DNA from: Zychaea mexicana
Lineage: Eukaryota; Mucoromycota; Mucoromycetes; Mucorales; Lichtheimiaceae
DNA: 64,000 nt
Direction of reading: 5' to 3'
Assembly (NCBI RefSeq): GCF_025766255.1
Contig: NW_026516681.1
Coordinates: forward strand, 248,001 to 312,000
In this document: piece by piece, positions 47,471 through 58,125 of the stretch
Layout of the letters: each line of letters opens with the position of its first letter
Position numbering within the stretch: position 1 is the first letter of the stretch
Program-made: the position numbers and the translations under genes
Notes under the pieces: generated by a model
What the model saw: the letters and a program-made list of their open reading frames with translations, nothing else
Databases searched by the model: none
What the model was told of the DNA's origin: nothing

Positions 47471-48250
47471 ATGGCATTACGACGGATAGCAAGTGCATCG
47501 ATCAGCAAACGACTTTTTTACACCAGCACGATCCAGTACAAAGGACCACGCACCATCAAGCCTGATTTTTTACAGCAACAACAACAACAACAACAACGAC
47601 AACAGCAAGAGCAACAAGGCAATGAACCCGATCCTGATGATTTTGCTTCACAATCCATGATTAATTCGTTCAAAAACATGTTTGATCGTGGGCCAAATGT
47701 AGGCGTTGAAGTAATTACCAAAGACGGCTTTGTATTGTCCAACAATGTGCAGATTCAAGACCCTTTGGTTCTGTTGAATGGATCTGCTTTTCTTTGGCGG
47801 GTTCCACACGATGCGCTGGCGTATGGCAAGAAGGAGCCGTTTGATCTCGACGCGTTTAAGATATTCGAAGTGGCAGCGCCAAAGCCAGGTAAAGAAAACA
47901 AGTTTGTGTGTGTTGATGTGTGTACGAAAAGGGAGGAAGCAACACTCAACAAAGATGCTTGTAGAATTGATTTTGTTTGGAACGGGTAAGGATTTCGTAC
48001 CGTTGCCACAAGAAGTTCGACAGTATTTCTATAACCTCGGTATACAAGTGGACCAGATGAACACGGTAAGTGTTTCAGATTAACAAAGCTCATAGGAACT
48101 GTGTGTACTAAATGTATGCACGTATGTGTGCGTGCATGCTTCTTTTTATTTTCTCAGAAAAACGCGGCTGCAACATACAACGTCCTAGCTGAAGAAGGAC
48201 GACGCATCGCATTAGCGTTATTGCCTACTGGCTCATCAAAACAACAATAA
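47471..48250 (+). CDS. NDUFAF3: Mitochondrial complex I assembly factor NDUFAF3 (DUF498 family)
   Basis: Exons 47471-47888, 47965-48065 and 48158-48250 give 203 residues in consistent phase. The first 25 residues (MALRRIASASISKRLFYTS) look like a mitochondrial presequence. A poly-Gln run encoded by a CAA repeat (residues about 36-55) follows, which is not part of the fold. The conserved DUF498/Mth938 domain then shows GFVLSNNVQIQDPLVLLNG, WRVP, FEVAAPKP, ELILFGTGKDFVPLP, YFYNLGIQVDQMNT and a final ATYNVLAEEGRRIALALLP. NDUFAF3 works with NDUFAF4 early in assembly of the Q module of NADH:ubiquinone oxidoreductase. Its presence implies a fungus with complex I. It is convergent with GID4, 201 bp apart. 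Confidence 0.92.
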
Positions 48251-48451
48251 ACAAAGTGATGGGAAGGAGTAAAAAAGAAAAAGAAAATTAAAGAGAGGGA
48301 AAGTGAAAGAGGTATATATTTTCTTTCAGTTCGATGTAGAACAGAAAGCGTTAGATGAGAGAAGAAAAGAAAACTATGTACAACAGAAAGTGGAGAAAGA
48401 GATGACGTGAGCTTGGATGAGAGAGCAAAATAACGGGGAGTGTCATGCAGG

Positions 48452-49762
48452 TTAACGTATTTCAAAGTTCCCAAATGTGCGCTGTTCGACATGCTTCAAC
48501 GAGAGTTCCTGGAACCTGTGGTTGATGGTATATGAATGATTAGCACATGATGATCACTGTATGTGTACGCGGAAAGATGACACCATGTATTTCATGCTTA
48601 CCATTCGGTGTGGTGGCGGAAAAAGTAGTAGCCCTTGATCTCGTTGGTCGACCGTTGGTAGCAGATGTAGTAGAACCCTGCAAAGCTAGCACCATCGATG
48701 TTGCTGACGCGGTGATCCGGCACCAAAAAATGCTCCTTCCAGCGCATATAAATAAAGTCTTCCTCCAACGGGTCATACACAAAGTCGTCATTGTTGAATA
48801 CTTCGACGTACGGCTGAAACGATGGGAAGCGTTTCTATTGTGGATTTGTTTGTTTGACGTGTACGTGTGCAATGTGTGATGTCAGTCGTGTGTATGTCGT
48901 CCAGAAGGAGCTACAGTGCCTTTTACAAATAAAGCAGTACTAACCCAGTGTGATACGTCAATGCTCTGCTGAGCTTGCCATTTGCGCGTGAGAAACGAGT
49001 ACTTGGGGCCAATTATTTCGGCTTGGAAGAACGTCTATCGGTTTATCTCCCTTGGTCAGTTCTATCAGCCCTTTTCACAACTCTGCACAAGGATCTCCTG
49101 TGTGTGTATGTGTCTAACGATTTACCGTGAGCTCAGGAAACTCGGCTGTCAGTCCCTTGATGTTGAGATAGCCACTTAGTGTGCTTTCCTTCAGATCCAC
49201 GTGCTAGAGAGGATCGTTGTTATGCCGCTGCTGTGTTAATAATGATGATAATAATAGTACTCCCAAGCATACAAGCACCCCCTTTTCCTTCTCTTTTCTC
49301 TTTCAATCTCTCCTGGACCCTTTCTTCCCCTTTGCTAGCTATTCCACCGAAAAGGAATGAAAGCGATCAAAATTTCAATACCTGTATATCCACAGACACA
49401 TCATAAGCGGCGGACCCGCACCGTTGCATGCCTTCGAACTTGGAGCCCGGATACAGGCCACCCAGTCGGGAATTCGGGAGTCGCTCGTTTGAAATGTCCA
49501 CCCAAGCTTCACCTTCCTTACGACAGTTTAGCAACGTATTGCCAGGCGAAGAAGAAGGCAAAACTCGATCGCACTGGTTCTGACTAACTCTGTTGCTTAT
49601 TTTCGATGGTTTCTTATGCGATGGCCATAGTCGATGGCTGTCACAATGGCAATCGTTGTTTCCGCAGTCAGCACAGACCATGGGTGGCTTATTGGTCTGA
49701 TCGTGTAGGTCAATAGAAGCAGGCCTTTGACGAGATGAAGTATTTGCGGAGGGAATGGGCAT
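48452..49762 (-). CDS. GID4: GID/CTLH E3 ligase substrate receptor Gid4 (Vid24)
   Basis: Five exons (49762-49382, 49203-49126, 49034-48945, 48834-48602, 48515-48452) give 281 residues. The N-terminal 110 residues are poorly conserved, with a Cys/His-rich piece (CADCGNNDCHCDSH) that might bind metal. The Vid24 domain starts LYPGSKFEGMQ and continues YDVSVDIQHVD, LSGYLNIKGLTAEFPELT, FFQAEIIGPKYSFLTRKW, then YMRWKEHFLVPDH and GASFAGFYYICYQ, ending WFQELSLKHVEQ. Gid4 recognises Pro/N-degrons and recruits gluconeogenic enzymes to the GID ubiquitin ligase when glucose returns. The length is close to the human and yeast domains plus tail. The last two exons were placed from the conserved C-terminus. 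Confidence 0.92.
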
Positions 49763-50127
49763 TGTTGCTTAAAGTGATGTGCGTGTGTGCGTCTGCGAAT
49801 GGAGAATGTCCCGGGGAAAAATGGAATAAAAAACTGAAAAAGAGAGATCTTGTGAGAACCTTCTCTCTTTCCCTATCGATTGCCTTCAGTGTCCCCCACC
49901 CCCACATACATAGATTATTTTAAAACCCCGTTTTGCATAATGATTTGATTTGTTCAGGAAAAACTTTTGTTTTTGAGAAAGAGAAAAGTAAGGGAGTAAG
50001 AAAATTAAAGGAGACAAGAATTGGAGAGGCTACGCTATACTGTATATACAAGTTCTTTTCGTTGGAGACATGTTTGTATGGGAAGAGTGGGGATAAGGTA
50101 TAAATGATAATTCATCGGTTTGCTTGC
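49763..50127. other. Short intergenic region
   Basis: Lies between two minus-strand genes: promoter of GID4 on the left and the 3' end of the NRAMP gene on the right. No coding sequence is recognised. Confidence 0.5.
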
Positions 50128-52175
50128 TTATAGTCCCAGCGCCGCTGCAACCACAAGATAGCCGTTCAGACCAATGAGCAGCGCAGATATCAGACAGGCG
50201 ACAATCTTGACAATCCACCCATTATTGTAGATAAGCGGCTCTGGCAATTCATTCAGGACCACCGGGCTCTCCGTGGCGATCGACGACGAGGTATCTGTCT
50301 TGACAATTGTCGGACTGTCGCCACCCTTTTCGCCCCATTGCAGACGCGGGAGGAGCTTTTGCTTGGCGGGCTGCCACCACGATGGCCGCCATGTAGGCAT
50401 GCGTGGAAACAGCTTGTCGATCCACGACATAGTCACCTTGCCACGATCCACAGCCGGGTTGCTCTTGTCCACAACCAATTCGACCTTCATGACCTTTTTC
50501 CATGACGTGAAAATGACCAAAGGCACCACCGCAAACGGCAGTTGGACACTGAGTGCGACCTGACTGCCCACGAGCAGTTGGCTCAGACCTGACCGGCCAG
50601 CAATACAGGCTGCCACGAGAGCCGGCACAATGGCCACCAGCCGCGTCACAATACGACGCACCCAAGGTCGTGTGCTCATACCCAGAAAGCCGGACATGAC
50701 GACCTGGCCCGCAAGCGTGGCCGTGATCGTCGACGACTGACCTGCACACAAGAGAGCCAAGGCAAAGATAACGCCGGCTGCTGGACTCAGGTAGCGCGAG
50801 AGTAGCTCATGTGCGTCAAACAGATCGGTGACTTCTTGTTGTTGGCCGGCAGGTGCATAGTAAAAGTTAGAGGCAGCGACAATAAGGATGGCTGAATTGA
50901 CGTAAAAGGCAAACAGGAGGGCGATGACCAGGTCGATAAAGTTAAACAACAGATTGTCCCTAAGCGATGATTTAATATACCGGCGCAGGCTGTGTGCGTT
51001 GAAATGCTTCTTTTCTGCGGTGGTATGATCCATCGAAACACGTGTTTCTGCTTCGCTGGGCTTTTCTGGTCCTTCTAGCACAAATTTTCGTGCAACGGAG
51101 CTAAGGATCCATTGTTTGTTGTCGTCATCAATCGTTTCGGCTTGGGGACGCTTGGCACGCCATTCGCGGCATCGTGCCTGGACAATGAAACCATGGAGGT
51201 ACAGATTGTGCGGCATCACTGGAAATAGAGCGTATGTTGCAACAGTGACAAAAATGGCATAGTTAGCTCCATATCGCATCTTTTGCAAGCTGATTGTTTG
51301 CACATCAACAGCAGAGAGATCACACGCAACATCAAATAAGAGGATTACCTGTGGCACCAATGATGCCAATTGAAACATAGAGACTTGCCGTATCGGTAAA
51401 GATTTCCTTGACCGGCTTGTAGCCCCTCACCACATCGATGGGATTGATGTCGGAGTAAGCAAGAATAATGCTGAGGCAAATGCCGACAGCCAGGACCAGC
51501 ATCATGACAAACGTCTCAAACAGTCGAATCACGCGCAAAGATGCTGTCTCTGTCTGGCTGTCCGGGTCTGTGTGGTCCTCGCTGTAGAACAGCAGGATAA
51601 TGAACACGTCTGCTGCTGTGATTGCAACACCCGCCGGTAGTGGCAGCTGTGGAATGAGCAGATTCAGAGCGATCGCGCTACCGATAACTTCAGCCATATC
51701 GGTCGCAATAATCGCAAGTTCGGCCAGGACATAGAGGAACAGGTTGAGGTATTTGGGCAAGTAACGGCGGGATGCACTCGCAAGATCAAGTCCAGAAACG
51801 ACACCCAAGCGGATGGTCAGGTTTTGTAGGAACACGGCGATGACGTTCGACAGCAAAATGATGAAGAGAAGGCGATATCCAAACTGCGATCCACCTTCCA
51901 TGTCGGTAGCCCAGTTACCAGGGTCCAAGCTGTATGATGCCAGTCATTGTTGTTGTTAGTGTGTTGTTGTGGATAAATGGGTGGGGAGGGGGGTATAGGA
52001 TGATCGCTCTTTCAGCTGCTTTGCGTTGCGGCATGCACACCTTGCATGTATGAAAAAACAGACACAGTTCTGTACAGTTAACTTACTATCCCACGGCAAT
52101 CATAAAGCCAGGCCCGATGAATTTGGAAAACTTGCGAACGAACTTCACACATCTTCCCAACGCGTAGGCAAACAT
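50128..52175 (-). CDS. NRAMP-family divalent metal transporter (Smf-like)
   Basis: Exons 52175-52087, 51929-51349 and 51218-50128 give 586 residues. TM1 is completed across intron 1: FIGPGFMIAVGY followed by LDPGNWATDMEGGSQFGY, with the metal-binding DPGN motif. TM6 carries VMPHNLYLHG, the second metal-site motif, and later spans include LCAGQSSTITATLAGQVVMS. These are the invariant features of proton-coupled Mn/Fe transporters. The start at 52175 is supported by an in-frame TAA shortly upstream with no other ATG between. A charged cytosolic loop (about residues 250-310) and a hydrophilic stretch before the last span are typical of fungal versions. Vacuolar or plasma-membrane location cannot be told from sequence. 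Confidence 0.93.
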
Positions 52176-52991
52176 AATCAGGAAAACCGGAGAATTTGCT
52201 GCTTAGCAGGAAGGTTGGCACGGAGGGAGGGAAAGGGTTAAACGGAGGGAAGTGAAGAAAGAGAAGATTCTTGAAGGGAAAAAAAGAAGCAAACACACGA
52301 ACAATTATTATATTTTCGCTGTGCTTGTTTCAGACCTCCGACACTGCCCGAATAAGCGCTGATGCCAGTCCTCCTGCTTGCTTTTTCTTAGCGGGGCCTG
52401 TGTGTTTGCCTACTGTGGTGCGGGGGGTGGGGTGGGGGGCGGGAGAGCATCACAAAGAAAAAAGAAGTATAGTTCAACAATTCCTGTAATGTAGAGTAAT
52501 GAACGATTCAGATTGTTGTTGTTCTTCTTCTATCCAAAACACAACAGATAAAAGTGGTCAAAAAGAAACCCCGCGTGATCAGTATACGTGCACTTTGCTG
52601 TTTTCAGACTGAAAATAGAGTAGGCACGCCATTGATCCGTTCCCACACACAATCCTTATGCTGCCTCTTGTAATTATGTGCTCACACTTATGCCGATCCG
52701 AAACATACTGTCAACGTATTTGGGCAAATCCCGGGCTCGAGCACATCGGCTTCCAAATGCTGATTTGGAAGAAGCTCATATATAGTTTGTACATTTGAAC
52801 AGATATGCAGATAACAAACAAAAATATTGTTTTTTTGTGAGTTGATATTAGTGATCCCGCGGGGTGGGTATAATATATGCGGATGATGATCGTAATGATG
52901 AGTACTTTTAAAGCAACTACAGGAGAATCAACAAGGGAGGAGATGAGCGGGTTTGCGGCTGTGTCCCTTTCAGTAACAGCATCAACATCCA
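52176..52991. other. Intergenic region upstream of NRAMP and downstream of MCT copy 5
   Basis: About 800 bp. It holds the NRAMP leader (TC-rich on the minus strand, 52200-52300) and the 3' UTR of MCT copy 5. A G-rich run is at about 52420-52445. No gene is seen. Confidence 0.5.
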
Positions 52992-55034
52992 TTAATAAAC
53001 TGATAGTAGCGATCCCGTCACCCGATATTTCAGGTATAGGCAGATCAATGCACCGCCTACATAGACTGAACCGATGAACATTTGGATGCCAAGATATCCA
53101 AGTTCTGGCGTTGCATCCTGGATGGCTGCAGCAATGGGTGTTCCCATGGCAGAAATTGCGCTGACGATAAATAGGATCGACAGTCCCGACGACAGTTTCT
53201 CCATGCCAACAACACTTCCGGTAACCGGCGCAGCCTACAACACACACACACACATTTATATTAATATAGAAGAAGCCGCGGAAGAGAAAGGTAACACACG
53301 CCATGTGAATATCCGTCGTGAGGAAGTACATACCAATGCATAATAGGTTCCGCATGAAAATCCCCACAAAATAGAGTATACCAGCAGAATATCGTACGAA
53401 GTTGCGAATGGCCAAATGATAAAGGTGCATACACCTGCGAATGCAGAGGCGATCAGGAACATATTCAATCGGCCAATTTTATCTGCTATATAGCCCAATA
53501 CCAGACGCCCAACGCCATTCATAGCACATAGAATACCGAGAAGATTCGACGAATCTGTTTCATTTATGCCTATCTCGGCAGCGTACTCTAGATAAATAAA
53601 CGTTTGTCTAGTCATCTTGCTTTCCTTTTTTTCTAAGAAGCAATCGCACTTTAATATATATGAGAGCTTACTCGGCAAGTAAAACATTGGGCTCAGGTAA
53701 CCCATGAGGGCAATGACTGCACCGACCAACCAAATGTCAAAATCCGCCATTTTAAACATAGACCATTGAACAGGCGACTTGAGAAGCAGGTTTTTGCGGT
53801 AAGACCTGGGAAGGCGGTCCTTTACTAAGATTGTTCCAACGCAGCAAATGCCGAGCGAGAATAAACCCAAAATCCGGTATGCCCATGGTATTCCGTATTC
53901 CGAAATTAGAAAGCTTGCCTGATATATGTCCAAGATACAGTCAATTAGTATAGCAAGCAAGTATATAGTATAAGAATTGCTGTTGTTTTACTACTTCTTA
54001 CCATAGGACTCAGTGTCAGTCCTCCCAATCCAGTACCAGCACTGCTGATACCCATAGCTGTACCTCGTCGGGTGGTGAACCTGTAATTTGCATGTTTCCC
54101 AAATTCTCCCTTGACTTACCATTGCGGAATAACCGATGCAATAGACTACATGAAAAAAAATTAAACTTTTGTCTATCGATTTTGAAAGAATATTGCTATC
54201 AAGTATAATGCCTACCATGTAGAGAAAAGAGGCCCCAAAGCCAAACAAAAGGCCCTGCGTGAGATACAGATGCCAAACTTCCGTACTGAACCCTGACAAG
54301 ATCATGCCAAGACACATCAAAATGCTTCCAAAACCATAATTGAATCGAGTACCAAACCGTACAAACAAAACGCTAATCGGCGTAAACACGTTCAGGCACA
54401 CGTACGCGACCGATCCAACCGTCATTAACGATAAGGTACTTGCTTTGCCCTCCAGAATAGATGTCGCGTATGCTTGTGAAAAGACACCCCAAATGGATGC
54501 AATGCCAAACATGACAAAATTACCAAAAAATCCTGCCACTGCAACAGCCCTAAGTGTTGGATGCAAGCATGGTGAATGGTTGAGTTACTTTTTTATATCG
54601 CTTTGTTTCATAACCGTTGTTTCTTTGGATTACACATACCATCCATATCCACCATCGGGAGCATCATCCAAGATATCTTTGGGTGGTGGTTCCACAATAC
54701 TAGCTTCATCGATTTCTACATAAAGGATTAGTTGCAATGAATATAATTAGTGATAGTTTGAAAAATGGAAGGCCTTTTCCTTGACGCTTACTATGACATA
54801 AATGTATAGTGTCTCATCGAGCAAAGAAAGAGCCTTACGGGAATGGGTCTTTTCTAATGGATTTGGATCGTATTCGCCCTCGCTCTTTCTGATGTATGGT
54901 AGATATATATCGGAAACTCCAGTGGCTAATGTCGCTGCCTTTTCAATGTCAAGTTTATGTTTTTTGTAGTTCTTGTTGCTAAGAGTTGACGTCGAATCGT
55001 TGTCTTGTTGTTCGGTTCGGTCCGTAATCGTCAT
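52992..55034 (-). CDS. Monocarboxylate-transporter-like MFS protein (MCT copy 5, intact)
   Basis: Eight exons (55034-54839, 54715-54640, 54549-54216, 54145-54120, 54080-54002, 53918-53672, 53587-53334, 53234-52992) give 484 residues. The DGGYGW signature is split after TG of the Trp codon as in the other copies. TM2-4 read FFGNFVMFGIASIWGVFSQA and EVWHLYLTQGLLFGFGASFL. The second signature is FTTRRGTAMGISSAGTGLGG, and GRLVLGYIADKIGRLN and SILFIVSAISAMGTPI follow. The tail includes DIEKAATLATG, shared in part with copy 4 (DLEKASVAA). It is the only intact copy on the minus strand. Transport substrate is unknown; proton-linked monocarboxylate transport is the family default. Confidence 0.9.
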
Positions 55035-55587
55035 TTTGGAGTCTAATACTACAGTAGCTCTATTAAAGCTTAAACAAATTGAAAGGAAGGAGTTGGGAAG
55101 ATGGAGGGAAGAAGGGGACCACACAAAGAAGAAACGTATAAACTGGATAAGAGATAACTATACAACGTCGAATGATAACAGATTTGGGAGTGAGTACGAA
55201 GATGTGTTAGCTGCGCTCAAACCTCAATGGCCTTGAATCATGACGTTTCGGCGAAAACTCAGATTAAAATTCTGTGCTCCGAGAGGATCCATGGTCGATC
55301 CGGTGGGTCGGCATAACCTTTATCACGGTAAGGTACAGGAACAGAGAGGGGGATAATAGTAAGGGCCATTTGATTCGATACAGTTTTGTTTTCTGTCGCG
55401 CTTGTCAGCATCGAGTTACATACCGCAAAATGCTACCTTTGGAAAGTATGACTAACATGAGCAACGCATACCATTAATATTGAATCATGGGAAAGCCTAA
55501 CAGCAATTTGCTTTGTTGCTAACGGAGAGAAATTGTCCTTTGATGTGCTTGGATTGCTAACATCTTTCTCCCCATAGGATATTTGGT
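55035..55587. other. Intergenic region, no gene seen
   Basis: Promoter region of MCT copy 5 (reading right to left) plus unassigned sequence. Short open frames here lack any recognisable pattern. Confidence 0.45.
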
Positions 55588-55917
55588 CTAGTACAACATA
55601 TACCAGACAACAACCTTTTGATGCTGTAAGTCAGACGCAGAGAAAAGCTTTTCCTTTTTCCTTGGACATATGGCACTGTAGTCGGCTGTAAAACTTACAC
55701 TGCTTCTGTCATGTAAAATAATATTCTGTGTGTCACGTTTAAATTGTTGTTGAAGGGTGGTGGCGTTAGAAAGCTGCTTTATGGCGCTTTTATAATACAA
55801 GATAACACAAACAGCAACAAAACCCATAGCGCCAAGATATTTTCTTCGTTTTGACACCTTCAGTGCTTGTCGCATACGGTCGCATATACATACAGCCTCG
55901 GTTTCTACTTTCACCAT
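55588..55917 (-). CDS. Hypothetical single-span membrane protein, possibly a fragment
   Basis: An uninterrupted 109-codon frame starting at an ATG. About 27 cytosolic residues with a basic patch (KVSKRRK) are followed by one hydrophobic helix (YLGAMGFVAVCVILYY) and a polar C-terminal part ending VVVWYMLY. The layout is that of a type II membrane protein stem, as at the start of Golgi glycosyltransferases, but no catalytic domain follows. It could be a truncated gene, a first exon or chance. It lies beside a dead LINE, which favours a degraded region. Confidence 0.3.
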   Translation of the reverse strand: MVKVETEAVCICDRMRQALKVSKRRKYLGAMGFVAVCVILYYKSAIKQLSNATTLQQQFKRDTQNIILHDRSSVSFTADYSAICPRKKEKLFSASDLQHQKVVVWYMLY

Positions 55918-56259
55918 GTACTTTATTTGAAGCTAATAACACAACAGCAATATTCCGACCCAAAGCCCATATAACTGGTTTGTAGTAGTAGCTCTTACGC
56001 AAAAGTCAATCATCATTATAGTAACTAGCAATTAGGAGGCGAGACCGCAAATTCATGATGAAAATTTGGTTTTCATTATTTATGGAAGACTGTTGACCTG
56101 CGCCAATAGACATTAAGGTTGCTTCCTTGCGGTTCGTGTGGATACGTTTTAATAAAGGATAGATGCAAGAACTTACCCGCTCCCTCTGGGTCAGGATAAA
56201 AAAGTTTAAGCGAGTGTAGTAGTGCACATGTGATAAGGTCTGTGCAAAGCTGTTACAAA

Positions 56260-57280
56260 TATAATAAAACAATGACAGGGGAAAGGTGGATAATCGGAGC
56301 ACTTTGATCGTGCTCTAATGGCAATGGTGGTGAAATATCTTCGCCTGGGAACTTCTCGTCTAGTAAATGCTCTTCGGGATGACAGAGCCGGTCGATTTCT
56401 CTGAGGACGCGTAATATCGCTGACAATATTGTTTGCCATTTGCCGTTTGGTAAACCGACGTCGGTGCGTGATAGTTTGTTAAGGATGACATCAATGGTAT
56501 GCATCCCTGCCGACGACAAGAGTTGTGCCAAATGTGTTAGTAAGTTCTTGCCACATTGGACGGAGCAGCGGACAAACGAGGCTGTAATGATCCCGGGTGA
56601 CAGCTCGTGCACCACAACGACCGTCCTTGCGAGGGTAATAGCCGGGTAGCTAGTGTAGGCGCCAGTTAAGCAAGCGATGGCGGTCATTTGGAGATGCTGG
56701 CAAGTACAGGACGGGGTCGCTCATGCGTGTAGGCCAAAGACACTGGACCGACAAAGATGCATGGCGTCGCTTCTCTAGTTCTCCATTACGAGCTTGTGCG
56801 AATACTGTGTCAACAATGTTGGAGGGAGGGTTCACAGAGTTGAGGAGCTCTCTATAACGTTATAAAGTGGGCTGCTTTTGGATAGTTTGGTCCATTGCTT
56901 CTCTTTTCTCGGCGCGTCCCATACGCTTGAGAGTTCAAATGCCCGGGCCAGGGTCGATAGTGGCAATGTGCTCAAGCGGGCGACGAATTTGAGCTGTAAG
57001 CTGTGAGTACACATCTTCATAGATGGGGAGGTCCGCCATCATCATAGGTACTTGGTACGTGGCGCTTGTCGTTATGCTGTGGTTACGGGTCATTTTTATG
57101 CAGCCGATTTGTGCCTTTTGGAGTTTGTCATCTGCTTGACACTCAATGCTGCTACCCTTAGCCCGTATTCAATTACTGGGCGGATAAATGTGCGGTATGC
57201 TCGTAAAGCAGGCCAGAGATAGTAGAACTTATATAGTGCGTCGTCACTGCGATGATTAGTATGTACGAGTTTGTATGCCT
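56260..57280 (-). mobile_element. Degenerate non-LTR (LINE) retrotransposon, 3' part of ORF2
   Basis: Minus-strand translation, changing frame several times, gives a recognisable LINE ORF2 C-terminal order. AYRTFIRPVIEYGLRVAAL is the end of the RT/thumb. Then come LQKAQIGCIKMTRNHS and MADLPIYEDVYSQLTAQI, a WRL motif (RHRLLNWRL), a zinc-knuckle-like region (RKDGRCGARAVTRDHYSLVCP), and finally LNKLSRTDVGLPNGKW and LREIDRLCHPEEHLLDEKFP. Several stops and at least three frameshifts are visible, so it is inactive. The RT catalytic core is not found upstream, suggesting 5' truncation or further decay. Assignment is from family patterns recalled, not a search. Confidence 0.7.
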
Positions 57281-57692
57281 AAGCTTCATGATGCGATTAG
57301 GCCTGCATTTCTATATCGTTGTACTATCATATTATTAAATAAGTCGAACAATTTTGCAAAATACATACAATGGGGCCAAGCGATGAATACAACGTTGTGG
57401 TTGTATTCGGAATAATGTGTGAATGAATTACTGCTTCGTATGATGTGTAAGATGCGTGTATACAGTATATACGAATCATAAGATGATATAAGCAAGCTAA
57501 AATTGTATGGAACCATGTAAAATCGTGGTATTATTTACAATACCATCTTCACCGCTAAAAGATTGTGCTGAATTTAATGTACAATAGCTTATTATTTATT
57601 AATGAACAGGGCCTACTACTTGATAACATCTAGAGGAGGGGCCTTTTAAGGAGTCGCTTAATAAGAAGGGTATATGGTGTATAAAGGGAGTG

Positions 57693-58125
57693 CTAGTTTC
57701 CAGGAACAAAATGGCCATAGTGCTGCTGAGCAAGGACCATCACACCAGCAGCTACGAGTATGTTTTGCAGGTTTAGATAAGTTTGTGTGCTCGGAGCTGC
57801 ATATATGGCCGTTGCTGATGATTCAGAGGTAGAATTACGGCCGCCGCGACTGCCTGTTAAGTATGATAGTGTTACTATCGTTAGTATATGATCGGGTATT
57901 CTTTATCATTTCCTTTTCAAATACTTGCCACTGGTGTTAGTACGGCCCGTGGAACCACTCCTACTGCTACGGCTACCTCCACCGCTCTTTTGCCCGGCAA
58001 CAGTGACTGTTGGAGTATTATAGATTAGTACAAGCATTTTGGTAGCTGCGTTAAAGAGTATATTTATACGTACAATGTGTTAAACAGACAAATGCGAACA
58101 AAGCAAAAAATATCAGGCAACGCAT
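57693..58125 (-). CDS. Small secreted or GPI-anchored Ser/Gly-rich protein (96 aa)
   Basis: Three exons (58125-58074, 58006-57925, 57849-57693) with good splice sites (donors GTACGT and GTATTT; acceptors CAACAG and GGCAG) restore one frame of 96 residues. It starts with a textbook signal peptide (MRCLIFFALFAFVCLTH). Then comes a Gly/Ser/Arg/Thr-rich middle (GQKSGGGSRSSRSGSTG, RGGRNSTSESS) with an N-glycosylation-type NST. A C-terminal hydrophobic helix follows (LQNILVAAGVMVLA), then a short polar tail. This is the plan of small fungal cell-surface proteins. The short polar tail after the helix is not ideal for GPI, so a single-span protein is also possible. No family is recognised. Confidence 0.6.
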
